NCBI RefSeq assembly: GCF_027941915.1
Contig: NZ_CP116009.1
Span: 806,001-870,000, forward strand
Length of the DNA: 64,000 nucleotides
Reading direction: 5' to 3'
Origin: Ramlibacter tataouinensis
GTDB lineage: Bacteria; Pseudomonadota; Gammaproteobacteria; Burkholderiales; Burkholderiaceae_C
In this document: positions 46,204 through 53,866 of the stretch, piece after piece
Layout: every line of letters starts with the position of its first letter
How positions within the stretch are numbered: position 1 is the stretch's first letter
Notes under the pieces: generated by a model
The model's database searches: none
The model's input: only the letters and a program-made list of their open reading frames with translations
What the model was told of the DNA's origin: nothing
Position numbers and translations under genes: made by a program

Positions 46204-47337
46204 TCACCAGCCGTAGAAGCGCGGCCACGCCTCGATCTCGCCGTCGGCGCCGACCGCCTGGTAGACCGGGTGCTGCGCTCCGGTGGCGCAGGCGTGGTTC
46301 GGCAGGATGCGCAGCCGCGTGCCGATCGGGAAGCGGCGCGCGATGTCGTCGTCGACCCCGTCGGCGCGATGCAGGATGCCGTGCTCCTGGTTCGCGCTGC
46401 CCAGCACGTAACCGGCGATCGGCTCCCCCGATTCGGTACACACCAGCCCGTAGCCGAAGTCGCGCTGCTGCTTCTGGGTGCCGCGGTCACGGCTCATGGC
46501 CATCCAGCCCGCGTCGACGATCGCCCAGCCCTTTTCTTCCTGGTGGCCGATCACGGTGGTGAGCACCGACAGTGCGATGTCCTCGACCTTGCACACGCCC
46601 ACGTTGTGCATGACCAGATCGAAGAAGACGTAGACCCCGGCGCGGACCTCCGTCACGCCCTCCAGGTGGGTTGCGGCCAGCGCGGTCGGGGTCGAACCGA
46701 CGCTGACCGCCGGGCACGGCAGGCCCGCCGCCCGCAGCCGCTCGGCGGCCTGCACGGTCAGCCGGCGCTCCTGCTCCGCGACGCGTTGCAAGGCCTCGGG
46801 ATCGCTGCAGTCGTAGCTGGAGCCGGCGTGCGCCATGACGCCGCCCAGCCGCATGCCCGCGCCGTGCAGGATCCGGCCGACGGCCAGCAGCGCCTCGCCT
46901 TCGGGCGGAATGCCGGAGCGATGGCCATCGGCGTCGATCTCGATCCAGACTTCCAGGCCTTCGCCCTGCGCCTGGCCGAAGCTGGCGATCGCCTCGGCGG
47001 CGCCCACGCTGTCGGTGATGATTTTCAGCTCACAGCCACGGCGCCGCAGCGCCAGTGCCTGCGGCAGCCTGGCCGGCGCCATGCTCACGGCATACAGGAT
47101 GTCCCGGATCCCGGCATCGAAGAACTGCCCGGCTTCCTTGAGCGTGGACACCGTGATGCCCTGCGCGCCGGCGGCCATCTGCGCCTGGACCACGGGCAGG
47201 CACTTGGAGGTCTTGACGTGCGGGCGGAACCTGACGCCCAGCTCGTTCATGCGCGCCTGCATCCGGGCGATGTTGTCCTGCATGCGCCCGACGTCGACCA
47301 GGGCGGCGGGCGTGTCGAGTGCAGCGATCGTGGTCAT
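46204..47337 (-). CDS. D-threonine aldolase / D-serine dehydratase-like PLP enzyme (DSD1 family)
   Basis: A 377-residue fold-type III PLP enzyme. The PLP lysine is in RFRPHVKTSKCLPVV (about Lys42), in the alanine-racemase-like barrel. The C-terminal HxC zinc motif is NHACATG (about residue 350), as in eukaryotic-type D-serine dehydratase and D-threonine aldolase. It would cleave or deaminate a D-3-hydroxyamino acid in the cytoplasm. The RidA gene ends... upstream at 47349 on the same strand, leaving an 11-base gap. RidA removes reactive enamines such as those made by dehydratases, so the pairing favours a dehydratase role; substrate choice is uncertain. Confidence 0.88.
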   Translation of the reverse strand: MTTIAALDTPAALVDVGRMQDNIARMQARMNELGVRFRPHVKTSKCLPVVQAQMAAGAQGITVSTLKEAGQFFDAGIRDILYAVSMAPARLPQALALRRRGCELKIITDSVGAAEAIASFGQAQGEGLEVWIEIDADGHRSGIPPEGEALLAVGRILHGAGMRLGGVMAHAGSSYDCSDPEALQRVAEQERRLTVQAAERLRAAGLPCPAVSVGSTPTALAATHLEGVTEVRAGVYVFFDLVMHNVGVCKVEDIALSVLTTVIGHQEEKGWAIVDAGWMAMSRDRGTQKQQRDFGYGLVCTESGEPIAGYVLGSANQEHGILHRADGVDDDIARRFPIGTRLRILPNHACATGAQHPVYQAVGADGEIEAWPRFYGW

Positions 47338-47348
47338 GGGCGGCGCGC

Positions 47349-47744
47349 TCAGGCGGGCACCACGGCCACGGCTTCGACCTCGACCTTGAGCCCGTAGTGC
47401 AGCGCGCCGGTGGGCACGATCGCGCGACTGGGGCGGCTCGGGCCGGCCCATTGCGCATAGACCGCGTTGAACGCGGCCCAGTTGTCGACCGAGTCGAGAT
47501 AGACGCGCACCTGGACGAGATGCTCGATGCCGCTGCCGCAGGCCCTCAGGACGGCTTCGACGTTCGCCAGCGCCTGCCGGGCCTGGTCCTCGAAGCTCGC
47601 GGAGGCGAGCTTCTCTCCGGCGGGGGTGATGGGCAACTGGCCGGAGACGAAGACGAAACCGTTGGCTACCGATCCATGCGAATAGTGCCCGCCAGGTGCT
47701 GCGTTGGCGTCGGGATTGCTGTAGGTCACGAGGTTCTGCTGCAT
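47349..47744 (-). CDS. RidA family enamine/imine deaminase
   Basis: A 131-residue single-domain RidA/YjgF protein, normal length. VFVSGQLPITPAGEKL and a later AIVPTGALHYGLKVEVEAVA match the family, but the conserved catalytic Arg region reads PSRAIVP and should be checked against active RidA subfamilies. It starts at ATG 47744 and is followed by the PLP enzyme within 11 bases, so it likely hydrolyses enamine products of that enzyme. The 247 bases upstream to the next gene hold no gene I can support. Confidence 0.9.
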   Translation of the reverse strand: MQQNLVTYSNPDANAAPGGHYSHGSVANGFVFVSGQLPITPAGEKLASASFEDQARQALANVEAVLRACGSGIEHLVQVRVYLDSVDNWAAFNAVYAQWAGPSRPSRAIVPTGALHYGLKVEVEAVAVVPA

Positions 47745-47991
47745 GGATGCGGTGGCCGGGGAAGGCCTCAGGTCTTTTCGCAGGCTTCGGACGGTCTGTC
47801 GTTCGGACTGCTCCTCTGCGGCCAGCCTCTACTCGGCCGGGTTCTTGAGCATCGAGATGTTACCGGCGGCCACCAGCAGGGCGCCAGGGCGGGGGGCGCC
47901 GCACAGTCACCGGACAACGTATCCAGCACTGGATCAAGTGTCCAGGTTGGGGGGAAACACGCACCGGCGCATGACGGTGGCCACTCGACTT

Positions 47992-49059
47992 CTAACGGGC
48001 ATGGACCCGGAAGAAGTCCAGCATCGCAGCCGTGGCGTCCGGTCCGTGGGGGTCGGTGAAGCTGCCTGTGCTGCTGCCGCCAGACCACGCATGCGGCGCC
48101 CCATGCACGAGCCAGTGCTCGGCGATCCGCTTGCCGTTCGCGTCCAGGCGAATGCGTCGGGTCCATGACCGCCCGCCCGGCACGCTGCCCGACTCGGCCT
48201 GCCATTCGGCTTCGGCGGACCCGCTGCTCGCAAACAGGTGCTCCGCGTTGGACGGATGAACCGTCGTGTCCGCTTCGCCGTGGATGACGATGGTGGGCAC
48301 CGCCGGCGCTGCCGCCGATCCACCGGATCGCGCCCCGTCCTTCATCGCCTTCAGCGCCGAAGGCAGGTCCCGCGCCGCGCCCGCGGGCAGGCCGGAGTGC
48401 ACCCCAACGGCAGCGAAGATCTCGGGGTAGGTGTGTCCCAGCACCGCAGCCATTGCACCCCCCGCAGACAGGCCCGCCACATACACGCGCGTGGAATCGA
48501 TCGCATGTCGGCCGATCACATCCTGGGTCATCCCGGCCAGGATCGCAGGCTCACCGCGGCCGCGGGCCTGGTGGCTGTGCTTGAACCAGTTCCAGCACCG
48601 CTGGGGATTTGCCTTGCGTGACTGCGCCGGGTAGAGCACGAAAAAGCCCGTCCGGCGCGCTGCCTCGTTCATGCCGGTGCCCGACGCGAAGTCATCCGGA
48701 TCCTGGGTGCAGCCGTGCAGCATCACCACCAGTGGCATGGGCCGTGAGCCGGCGTCCGGCGGGATGAAGAGCTTGAAGCTGCGCTCCGCCGTTCCGGCGC
48801 CGAAACGGCCCTCGATGAATGACGCGTCGGCGTCGCGCGCGGCCTGCGGATCGTCGATCCGCACCGACGGGGACGGATCGCCGCCGGCGGCGCCGTCCGC
48901 GTCCGGCACGACCCTGGCGTCGACGTCGATGATGGCTGGGTCCACGCTGTCGGCCCGCAGCTTCAGCGCGGATCGAATGGCGGCGGTGGCCGCGTCGAGG
49001 TTACCGGCGCGGGTGAGCCGGGTTGCGTCCTGCATCAGGCGCTGGAAGTCTTCGTGCAT
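47992..49059 (-). CDS. PHB-depolymerase-family esterase
   Basis: A 355-residue alpha/beta hydrolase of the short-chain PHA depolymerase/feruloyl esterase group. After about 100 variable residues comes the core: oxyanion region VVMLHGCTQDPDDFA, nucleophile serine in the lipase box AGLSAGGAMA, acid in HGEADTTVHPSN and histidine in GAPHAWSGG. There is no signal peptide, so it is probably intracellular unless exported another way. The ATG at 49059 begins MHEDFQRLMQ; an upstream in-frame start at 49110 adds 17 residues. The natural ester substrate is not determined. Confidence 0.88.
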   Translation of the reverse strand: MHEDFQRLMQDATRLTRAGNLDAATAAIRSALKLRADSVDPAIIDVDARVVPDADGAAGGDPSPSVRIDDPQAARDADASFIEGRFGAGTAERSFKLFIPPDAGSRPMPLVVMLHGCTQDPDDFASGTGMNEAARRTGFFVLYPAQSRKANPQRCWNWFKHSHQARGRGEPAILAGMTQDVIGRHAIDSTRVYVAGLSAGGAMAAVLGHTYPEIFAAVGVHSGLPAGAARDLPSALKAMKDGARSGGSAAAPAVPTIVIHGEADTTVHPSNAEHLFASSGSAEAEWQAESGSVPGGRSWTRRIRLDANGKRIAEHWLVHGAPHAWSGGSSTGSFTDPHGPDATAAMLDFFRVHAR

Positions 49060-49294
49060 GTCATTCCGCAGTAGATGGCCCGGGCCAAAGGCAGCCCGCA
49101 CGCCGCACATTGCGCCGGCGCGCCCCCGTGCAAGGGCGAAAGCGCTTCTTGTTGCCTTTTCCGGTCTCGTCTGCCTCGCACTTCGATGCGGGCGGATGGC
49201 TCAGTCGCGCGCGACTGCGACTGTTACCGTTGGTGCAATCCAGGCGCTGCGTTGTCGTTGGGCGTAAGGTGCATGCTGCAATCGGCAGCCCACA

Positions 49295-49636
49295 ATGAAC
49301 CTGCGCAACACCCTGCCTTCGCTGGCAACGGCGGCCGCCCTGCTGGCGTGCGCCGTCCAGTCGCAGCCAGCCATGGTCAGCGTGGACCTCAGCGAGGTCG
49401 CCAGCCAGCTGGCCCAGCGCAACAGCCTGGACGAAAGCCTGATGCCGCTCAGCATCCTGGTCCCGCCCGAGGTGGCGGCGAGGGTCTGCGGGATGGCGGC
49501 CGGCGCCCGGGCGCTCATGGCTGCGGGCTGCACGGCAGCATCGAGTTCGACCGAGCTCGACAGGCTCGTGAAGGCGCGCATGGATGCCGACGAGCTTCCG
49601 CCGACGCCGCCACCGCGTCGCCCGCCTGACGACTAG
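49295..49636 (+). CDS. Small secreted hypothetical protein
   Basis: A 113-residue protein not recognised by family. Residues 1-24 look like a signal peptide (MNLRNTLPSLATAAALLACA), possibly with a lipoprotein-like cysteine at 19, although the lipobox is not convincing. Two cysteines (in VCGMAAG and AGCTAA) could form a disulfide. The tail is Pro/Arg rich (LPPTPPPRRPPDD). No clear ribosome site precedes the ATG. Confidence 0.45.
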   Translation: MNLRNTLPSLATAAALLACAVQSQPAMVSVDLSEVASQLAQRNSLDESLMPLSILVPPEVAARVCGMAAGARALMAAGCTAASSSTELDRLVKARMDADELPPTPPPRRPPDD

Positions 49637-49722
49637 CGAGATGACGCTGCCGCCTGCAGCGCCAGGCGGCATCTGCAGCAGCCAGCAATCAGTGGCGGCG
49701 CGAGCCGCCCACCCGAGGCGAC

Positions 49723-49944
49723 TCAGCCTTTGGGCAGGTTGCGAATCGTGGCGGCCGACAGGTAGTTGATCGCAATGGATTGGACCACCGCCACCGTCAG
49801 GCGCGCCTTGGCGGCGTCGCCCAGCGCGGGGAAATGCATGGCCACGATCCTCTCCGCTTGCGCGAACTGCCCTTCGATCGCAACGAGCGCGCTCTCGAGG
49901 AGTCTTTCCTCGACGCCGCCGAACTCACTGGGGTGTGTGGTCAT
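49723..49944 (-). CDS. Small hypothetical protein
   Basis: A 73-residue mostly helical protein that I do not recognise (EERLLESALVAIEGQFAQAE, then LTVAVVQSIAINYLSAATIR). There is no signal peptide; the C-terminal half is moderately hydrophobic. AAGGGACAACC precedes the ATG at 49944, giving an acceptable ribosome site. No neighbour suggests a role. Confidence 0.5.
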   Translation of the reverse strand: MTTHPSEFGGVEERLLESALVAIEGQFAQAERIVAMHFPALGDAAKARLTVAVVQSIAINYLSAATIRNLPKG

Positions 49945-50086
49945 GAGGTTGTCCCTTCAGCTAAGTTGATCAAGGACCGGAAGCCCTCGGCTGCACTGTA
50001 GAGGGAACCGCGCCGATCGGAGCTTGCCTGCGTGCCCACCGTCGATCTGGATGGAACGCGACGCAGGCGGTTCCGTGCCACGGGGG

Positions 50087-50440
50087 CTAGTCACGCGATC
50101 CCACGTCCATCGCGCTGTTGATCATCAGCCTGGTGGCTCTTTCCCGCTCTTCGACCGCGTCCCTCCAGTCTTCCCAGGCTTCCTCGGCAAAACCGGCGTC
50201 GCCAGGCAGTCCCTGGACACGGCTCCAGGCCTGTGCCTCCCGGCGAAGCGCGTCTTCGTAGTTGCGGCGGAGCCTGTCGGCGCTGTGAGGCCCAACCGGC
50301 TGCTCGCCGTGGGACGGCATGTCTTGCACGGGATGGTGCGTGTCCCCCGCCTCGTGTTGCTGCGCGCGCCGAAGACCAGCCTCTTCTCGGCTGTGGTCAT
50401 CGTGCATCCTGCGCGCAGACCGCTTTTCTGCCTTGCTCAT
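50087..50440 (-). CDS. Hydrophilic hypothetical protein
   Basis: About 117 residues from the ATG at 50440; in-frame ATGs at 50407, 50452 and 50488 are alternatives. The protein is very rich in His, Arg, Glu and Asp. A C-terminal segment (AEEAWEDWRDAVEERERATR) looks like an amphipathic helix. I do not recognise it. It is divergent from the gene at 50557, whose strong ribosome site makes that neighbour more certain than this one. Confidence 0.42.
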   Translation of the reverse strand: MSKAEKRSARRMHDDHSREEAGLRRAQQHEAGDTHHPVQDMPSHGEQPVGPHSADRLRRNYEDALRREAQAWSRVQGLPGDAGFAEEAWEDWRDAVEERERATRLMINSAMDVGSRD

Positions 50441-50556
50441 GGAAGCAAGCATGCTCGCGAACGGCCGCCCCCGGGGATTTCGGCACACAAACCCTTACGC
50501 ATGACGTGCGCATCGTCAACTCCAGGCGCGCAGCATCGGACCAAGGAGGACTTCGC

Positions 50557-50937
50557 ATGAAGCCGACATTGCATCTGCCTGCCCCTGCGGGGGCTGCGCT
50601 GAATCGTTGGAGCAGCCTGGTTCGCAGCCTGACCCAGGAGCACCGGGCAGTCCGCCCCGACCACGCCGCAAGCTGCGCCGCCGAAGGCGATCCGGACCCG
50701 GACCCGCTGCGGACGGTGGGCACGCTCAGGGCAGCCGACGAAGTCCGGATCCTGAACGATGCCGGCGCCTTTCAGGTCGTGAACGTGGAAAAGCTTACCG
50801 GGCAGTTTGCAGGCTTGTGCAAGGTGTACCTGCGGTCTGTCGACCACGGCGGAACCGTGACGCTGATCCGGTCTCCGGCCGACTTCATTCGGGTCCTGTC
50901 GAAGACGGTCATCGTGGCTGCCGTTTGCTCCAGTTAG
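50557..50937 (+). CDS. Hypothetical protein
   Basis: A 126-residue protein not assigned to a family. The ATG at 50557 has AAGGAGGA upstream, a near-perfect ribosome site. The second half reads like a small beta-rich domain (EVRILNDAGAFQVVNVEKLT, then SVDHGGTVTLIRSPADF). There is no signal peptide. The unusual polar start (MKPTLHLPAPAG) is followed by a DPDPDP run near residue 46. Confidence 0.58.
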   Translation: MKPTLHLPAPAGAALNRWSSLVRSLTQEHRAVRPDHAASCAAEGDPDPDPLRTVGTLRAADEVRILNDAGAFQVVNVEKLTGQFAGLCKVYLRSVDHGGTVTLIRSPADFIRVLSKTVIVAAVCSS

Positions 50938-50992
50938 CCCCCGCGCCGCCGGCGCGCTGGTACAGGTGCGCAGTCTGCTGCGGTCGAGTCTC

Positions 50993-51877
50993 TCAGACGC
51001 GCGCGCGCAGCAGCTGCTGCACCAGCGGGTGCTGGATCCGCCGTTCGGCCGAGATCAGGTAGAAGTGTTCCACCAGCTCCGGCGTCTCGCCGATGGCCCG
51101 CAGCGACCGGTCCTTGCGAAGCTCCTCGCGCGACCAGTGCGACACCGGGAAGGCGCCCATGCCGCTGCGGCCGAAGGCCACGAGCAAGGCGCTGTCCTCG
51201 AATTCCCCGGCGATGCGCGGCCGCAGGCCCTGGCGCTCGAACCACTGGTCGAGCCGGGGCCGCACCGCGACGTCGCCGGTCGGCAGCAGCAGCGGCATCT
51301 CGTCCAGGCAGGCCGGGAACGGCTTGCGGGTCGCGCGCACGAGGGCCGCCGGGGCGAACCAGGCGAGCGGCGCCTGCCCCAGGGGATGGCTGTACAGACG
51401 CAGGTTGGGATTGGCGGCCGCCGGACGGTCCGACAGCACCGCGTCGATGCGATGCAGCGCCAGGTCCGCCAGCAGCCGGTCGAATTCGTCTTCATGGCAC
51501 AGCAGCCGGATCTGCGGCCCGGCGACCGCCGGCTGCAACAGCTGCTGCGCCACCAGCTTGGGCAGGCCGTCGGAGATGCCGACCTTCAGGCGCATGGCCT
51601 GGCCGGTGGCCGCCTCGCGCACCGCCGCCGGCAGCTGCTCGCCGAGCTGGAAGATCTGCTCGGCATGGGCCATGGCCGCCACGCCCGCCTCGGTCAGGGC
51701 GATGCCGCGGCCGGCGGGCTTGAACAGGGCATGCCCGAGCGACTGCTCGAGCGCGCGCACCTGGGCGCTGACGGTCTGGACCGCCATGTCCAGGCGGTCG
51801 GCGGCCCGCGCCATCCCGCCTTCCTTGGCGACGACCCAGAAGTAGTAGAGGTGGCGGTAGTTGAGCGCGGTCGCCAT
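50993..51877 (-). CDS. LysR-family regulator, NhaR-like
   Basis: A 294-residue LTTR that opens MATALNYRHLYYFWVVAKEG, the characteristic NhaR start, and continues through the winged helix (AVQTVSAQVRALEQSLGHAL). NhaR activates sodium/proton antiporter genes in response to sodium in E. coli; in other bacteria the same subfamily has other targets. No antiporter lies within the window, so the regulon is unknown. The gene lies 77 bases after the Tim44-domain gene on the same strand. Confidence 0.88.
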   Translation of the reverse strand: MATALNYRHLYYFWVVAKEGGMARAADRLDMAVQTVSAQVRALEQSLGHALFKPAGRGIALTEAGVAAMAHAEQIFQLGEQLPAAVREAATGQAMRLKVGISDGLPKLVAQQLLQPAVAGPQIRLLCHEDEFDRLLADLALHRIDAVLSDRPAAANPNLRLYSHPLGQAPLAWFAPAALVRATRKPFPACLDEMPLLLPTGDVAVRPRLDQWFERQGLRPRIAGEFEDSALLVAFGRSGMGAFPVSHWSREELRKDRSLRAIGETPELVEHFYLISAERRIQHPLVQQLLRARV

Positions 51878-51954
51878 GCGCCGAGTGTGCCTGGGGCCCG
51901 CGGCGGGCCTTGCGGGCGCGCCGCGCATCAGCTCGATGACCGCGCCGGCCCCCG

Positions 51955-52908
51955 TCAGGCCTGGGCCAGCTGCTGGATCCCGGCCACCACCCAGCCGCCC
52001 ATCCCGGTGACCGGCTTGGCCAGGTGCCAGACCTCGTCGAGCGACTCCGGCACGGCGCCGTGCTGGTCGCGCACGCTGCCGGTGAAGCGGACGCTGACGA
52101 TGTAGCGGTCCGGCTCCTGCTCCACGGACAGGACCTGCGCCTCCAGGCCGAACACCTGGGTCGCCTGCGGCGCCGCGCCGCGCTCGGCCAGGTCGATGCG
52201 CACGACCTCGAACATCTCCGGCGTCAGGTAGTCGCGCAGACGGTCCAGGTCGCCGGCGTCGTTGGCGGCCTGCAGTGCCATGAACTGGTCCTTGGCGTTG
52301 CGCGCGAAGGCGGCGGCGTCGAAGTCCGCGGGCAGGCCGGCCGGCTGCGCCGCCGTGGGCGCGAAGCCACCGAGGCGCGAGCCGATCAGCGAGCCGCGCG
52401 GCGCTGGGGTTTCGCCATGGACGGAGCGGAATTCGGCGGACGACGCCGCTTGCCGCGCCATGCCGTCGCGTGCCAGTCCCGGACCGGCCGCTCCCGCGAG
52501 CGCCGGGCCTTGCGACGCGGCGCGCTTGCGCAGGACCAGGCCGACGACGACCAGCACGGCCATCACGAGCAGGCCGATCATCATCATGTTGGCCAGCGCC
52601 TCGCCGAAACCGAGGTGGGACGCCAGCGCCGCCAGGCCCAGGCCGGCGGCCAGACCGGCCACCGGGCCCATCCAGTTGCGCTTGGGCGCTGCGGCCGCGG
52701 CAGTCGGCGCGGCAGCCGCCGCCGGCGCCGGGCTCGCTGCGCCCGGGTTGGCCGCGGGCTGGGCCGGCGTGTTGTTGGCCGGCGCCGTGGTGTTCTGCCG
52801 CTGCATGCCGGCGGACTTGCCGCCGCCAAGGCGCCTGGCCTCGGCGTCGAGCCCGGCGGTCAGTCCCAGCGTCAGGACGATGGCCGCAGCGGCCAGGGAT
52901 TTCTTCAT
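51955..52908 (-). CDS. Tim44-like domain membrane protein
   Basis: A 317-residue protein. Residues 1-22 look like a signal peptide, followed by an Ala/Pro/Asn-rich linker to about residue 75. Two hydrophobic segments (about 80-130) follow, then a C-terminal Tim44/MbA-type domain (from about 200: FARNAKDQFMALQAANDAGD, then YLTPEMFEVVRIDLAERG). Such proteins are widespread in Burkholderiales, with no settled role in bacteria. The ATG at 52908 has AGGAGAC upstream. Confidence 0.85.
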   Translation of the reverse strand: MKKSLAAAAIVLTLGLTAGLDAEARRLGGGKSAGMQRQNTTAPANNTPAQPAANPGAASPAPAAAAAPTAAAAAPKRNWMGPVAGLAAGLGLAALASHLGFGEALANMMMIGLLVMAVLVVVGLVLRKRAASQGPALAGAAGPGLARDGMARQAASSAEFRSVHGETPAPRGSLIGSRLGGFAPTAAQPAGLPADFDAAAFARNAKDQFMALQAANDAGDLDRLRDYLTPEMFEVVRIDLAERGAAPQATQVFGLEAQVLSVEQEPDRYIVSVRFTGSVRDQHGAVPESLDEVWHLAKPVTGMGGWVVAGIQQLAQA

Positions 52909-53119
52909 TCAGGTCTCCTGTGGAGGTCGGTTCAGGGCTGCACAGGGTAGCGCACCGGGCCGGCAGGAAAAAGCAGATCGTTCCTGCCGTTTGCTCAGGA
53001 AAAACCGAACCCCGTGCGGGCGCTGGGCAGGGGGACCGGCCACGGCGAGTCCGCACGGACAGCAGCCCTTCGGGCCAGCACCTGCCGGCCGATGGGCCTT
53101 CGCGAGATGCCTGCCGTGC

Positions 53120-53530
53120 TCAGCGGATCTCGCCGTCCACGTAGTACCAGCGCCCGTCGTCCTCGCGCACGAAGCGGCTGCGCTCGCGCAGGCGCCCGCC
53201 GCGGCCCTGGATGCGGTAGCGCGCGACGAATTCGACTTGCGCGTGCGAGCCATCGACCATCTGGTGGTCATGCACTTCCAGGCCCAGCCACCGGGTGGCC
53301 GGGTCGGGGCTGGCGTCGGCCGGCCGGGTGCTGGGGTGCCAGGTGGCCAGCAGGTAGGCCTCGTCGCGCAGCACGTGGGCGGTATAGCGCGAGCGCATCA
53401 GCGCCTCGGCATCGGGCGCCGGTTCGCCGCCGATCCAGCGGCCGCAGCAATCGGCGAGCGACAGCGACCGGCCGCGGTCGTCGGTGCGGCCGCAGGGACA
53501 CGGGTCCGAGGGAGGCAGCGTGGAAGCCAT
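53120..53530 (-). CDS. YchJ-family protein (UPF0225)
   Basis: A 136-residue protein of the YchJ/UPF0225 family. The N-terminal metal-binding motif CPCG...CCGRWIGGEPAPDAEALMRS (first three Cys near residues 11-29) is a SEC-C-like zinc site. The rest is an NTF2-like domain with RSRYTAHVLRDEAYLLATWH. The full-length family norm of about 150 residues is met, although the C-terminal SEC-C motif of E. coli YchJ is absent. The function is not established. Confidence 0.88.
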   Translation of the reverse strand: MASTLPPSDPCPCGRTDDRGRSLSLADCCGRWIGGEPAPDAEALMRSRYTAHVLRDEAYLLATWHPSTRPADASPDPATRWLGLEVHDHQMVDGSHAQVEFVARYRIQGRGGRLRERSRFVREDDGRWYYVDGEIR

Positions 53531-53866
53531 GGCGTGATGGTAGGGGCCTTCAGCCCCGTGCTTCAGCAGCGCGGGTATCGGCAATCCTCCATCGGCTGCG
53601 CCGAGCTGCTGCAGGGCTGGCCGCTCGGCGATCCGTGCACGCGGTCGCGCTGGCCGGACGTGACCACCTCCTCATCCGATGCGGATCGGCAACGCGCGCT
53701 CCCGCCGATTGGTTCCATGCAGCCCAGCGCGGCGATCCTCACTGGGCGCGTCCCCGTGCTTGCTATATTCGATCCGGCTGTTCGGTGCCCGCTCGACCTG
53801 CAGGAGCGACAGGAACCAGGCAGCCGGGGCGTGGGCACGACATCCACTTCCAGCAGGAGCAGCCCC
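53531..53866 (+). promoter_or_regulatory. 336-base gap with extended -10 element before the BCCT gene
   Basis: No gene is supportable here. TGCTATATT at 53761-53769 matches an extended -10 (TGnTATAAT) with one mismatch, about 100 bases before the BCCT start codon; the -35 region is poor, as allowed for extended -10 promoters. GCAGGAGC lies ten bases before the ATG. Confidence 0.35.

Noticed and set aside
49974..49981. GTTGATCAAG near 49975 as an FNR box
   Set aside because: TTGATCAA has no four-base spacer, so it does not fit FNR geometry, and no oriented gene follows.
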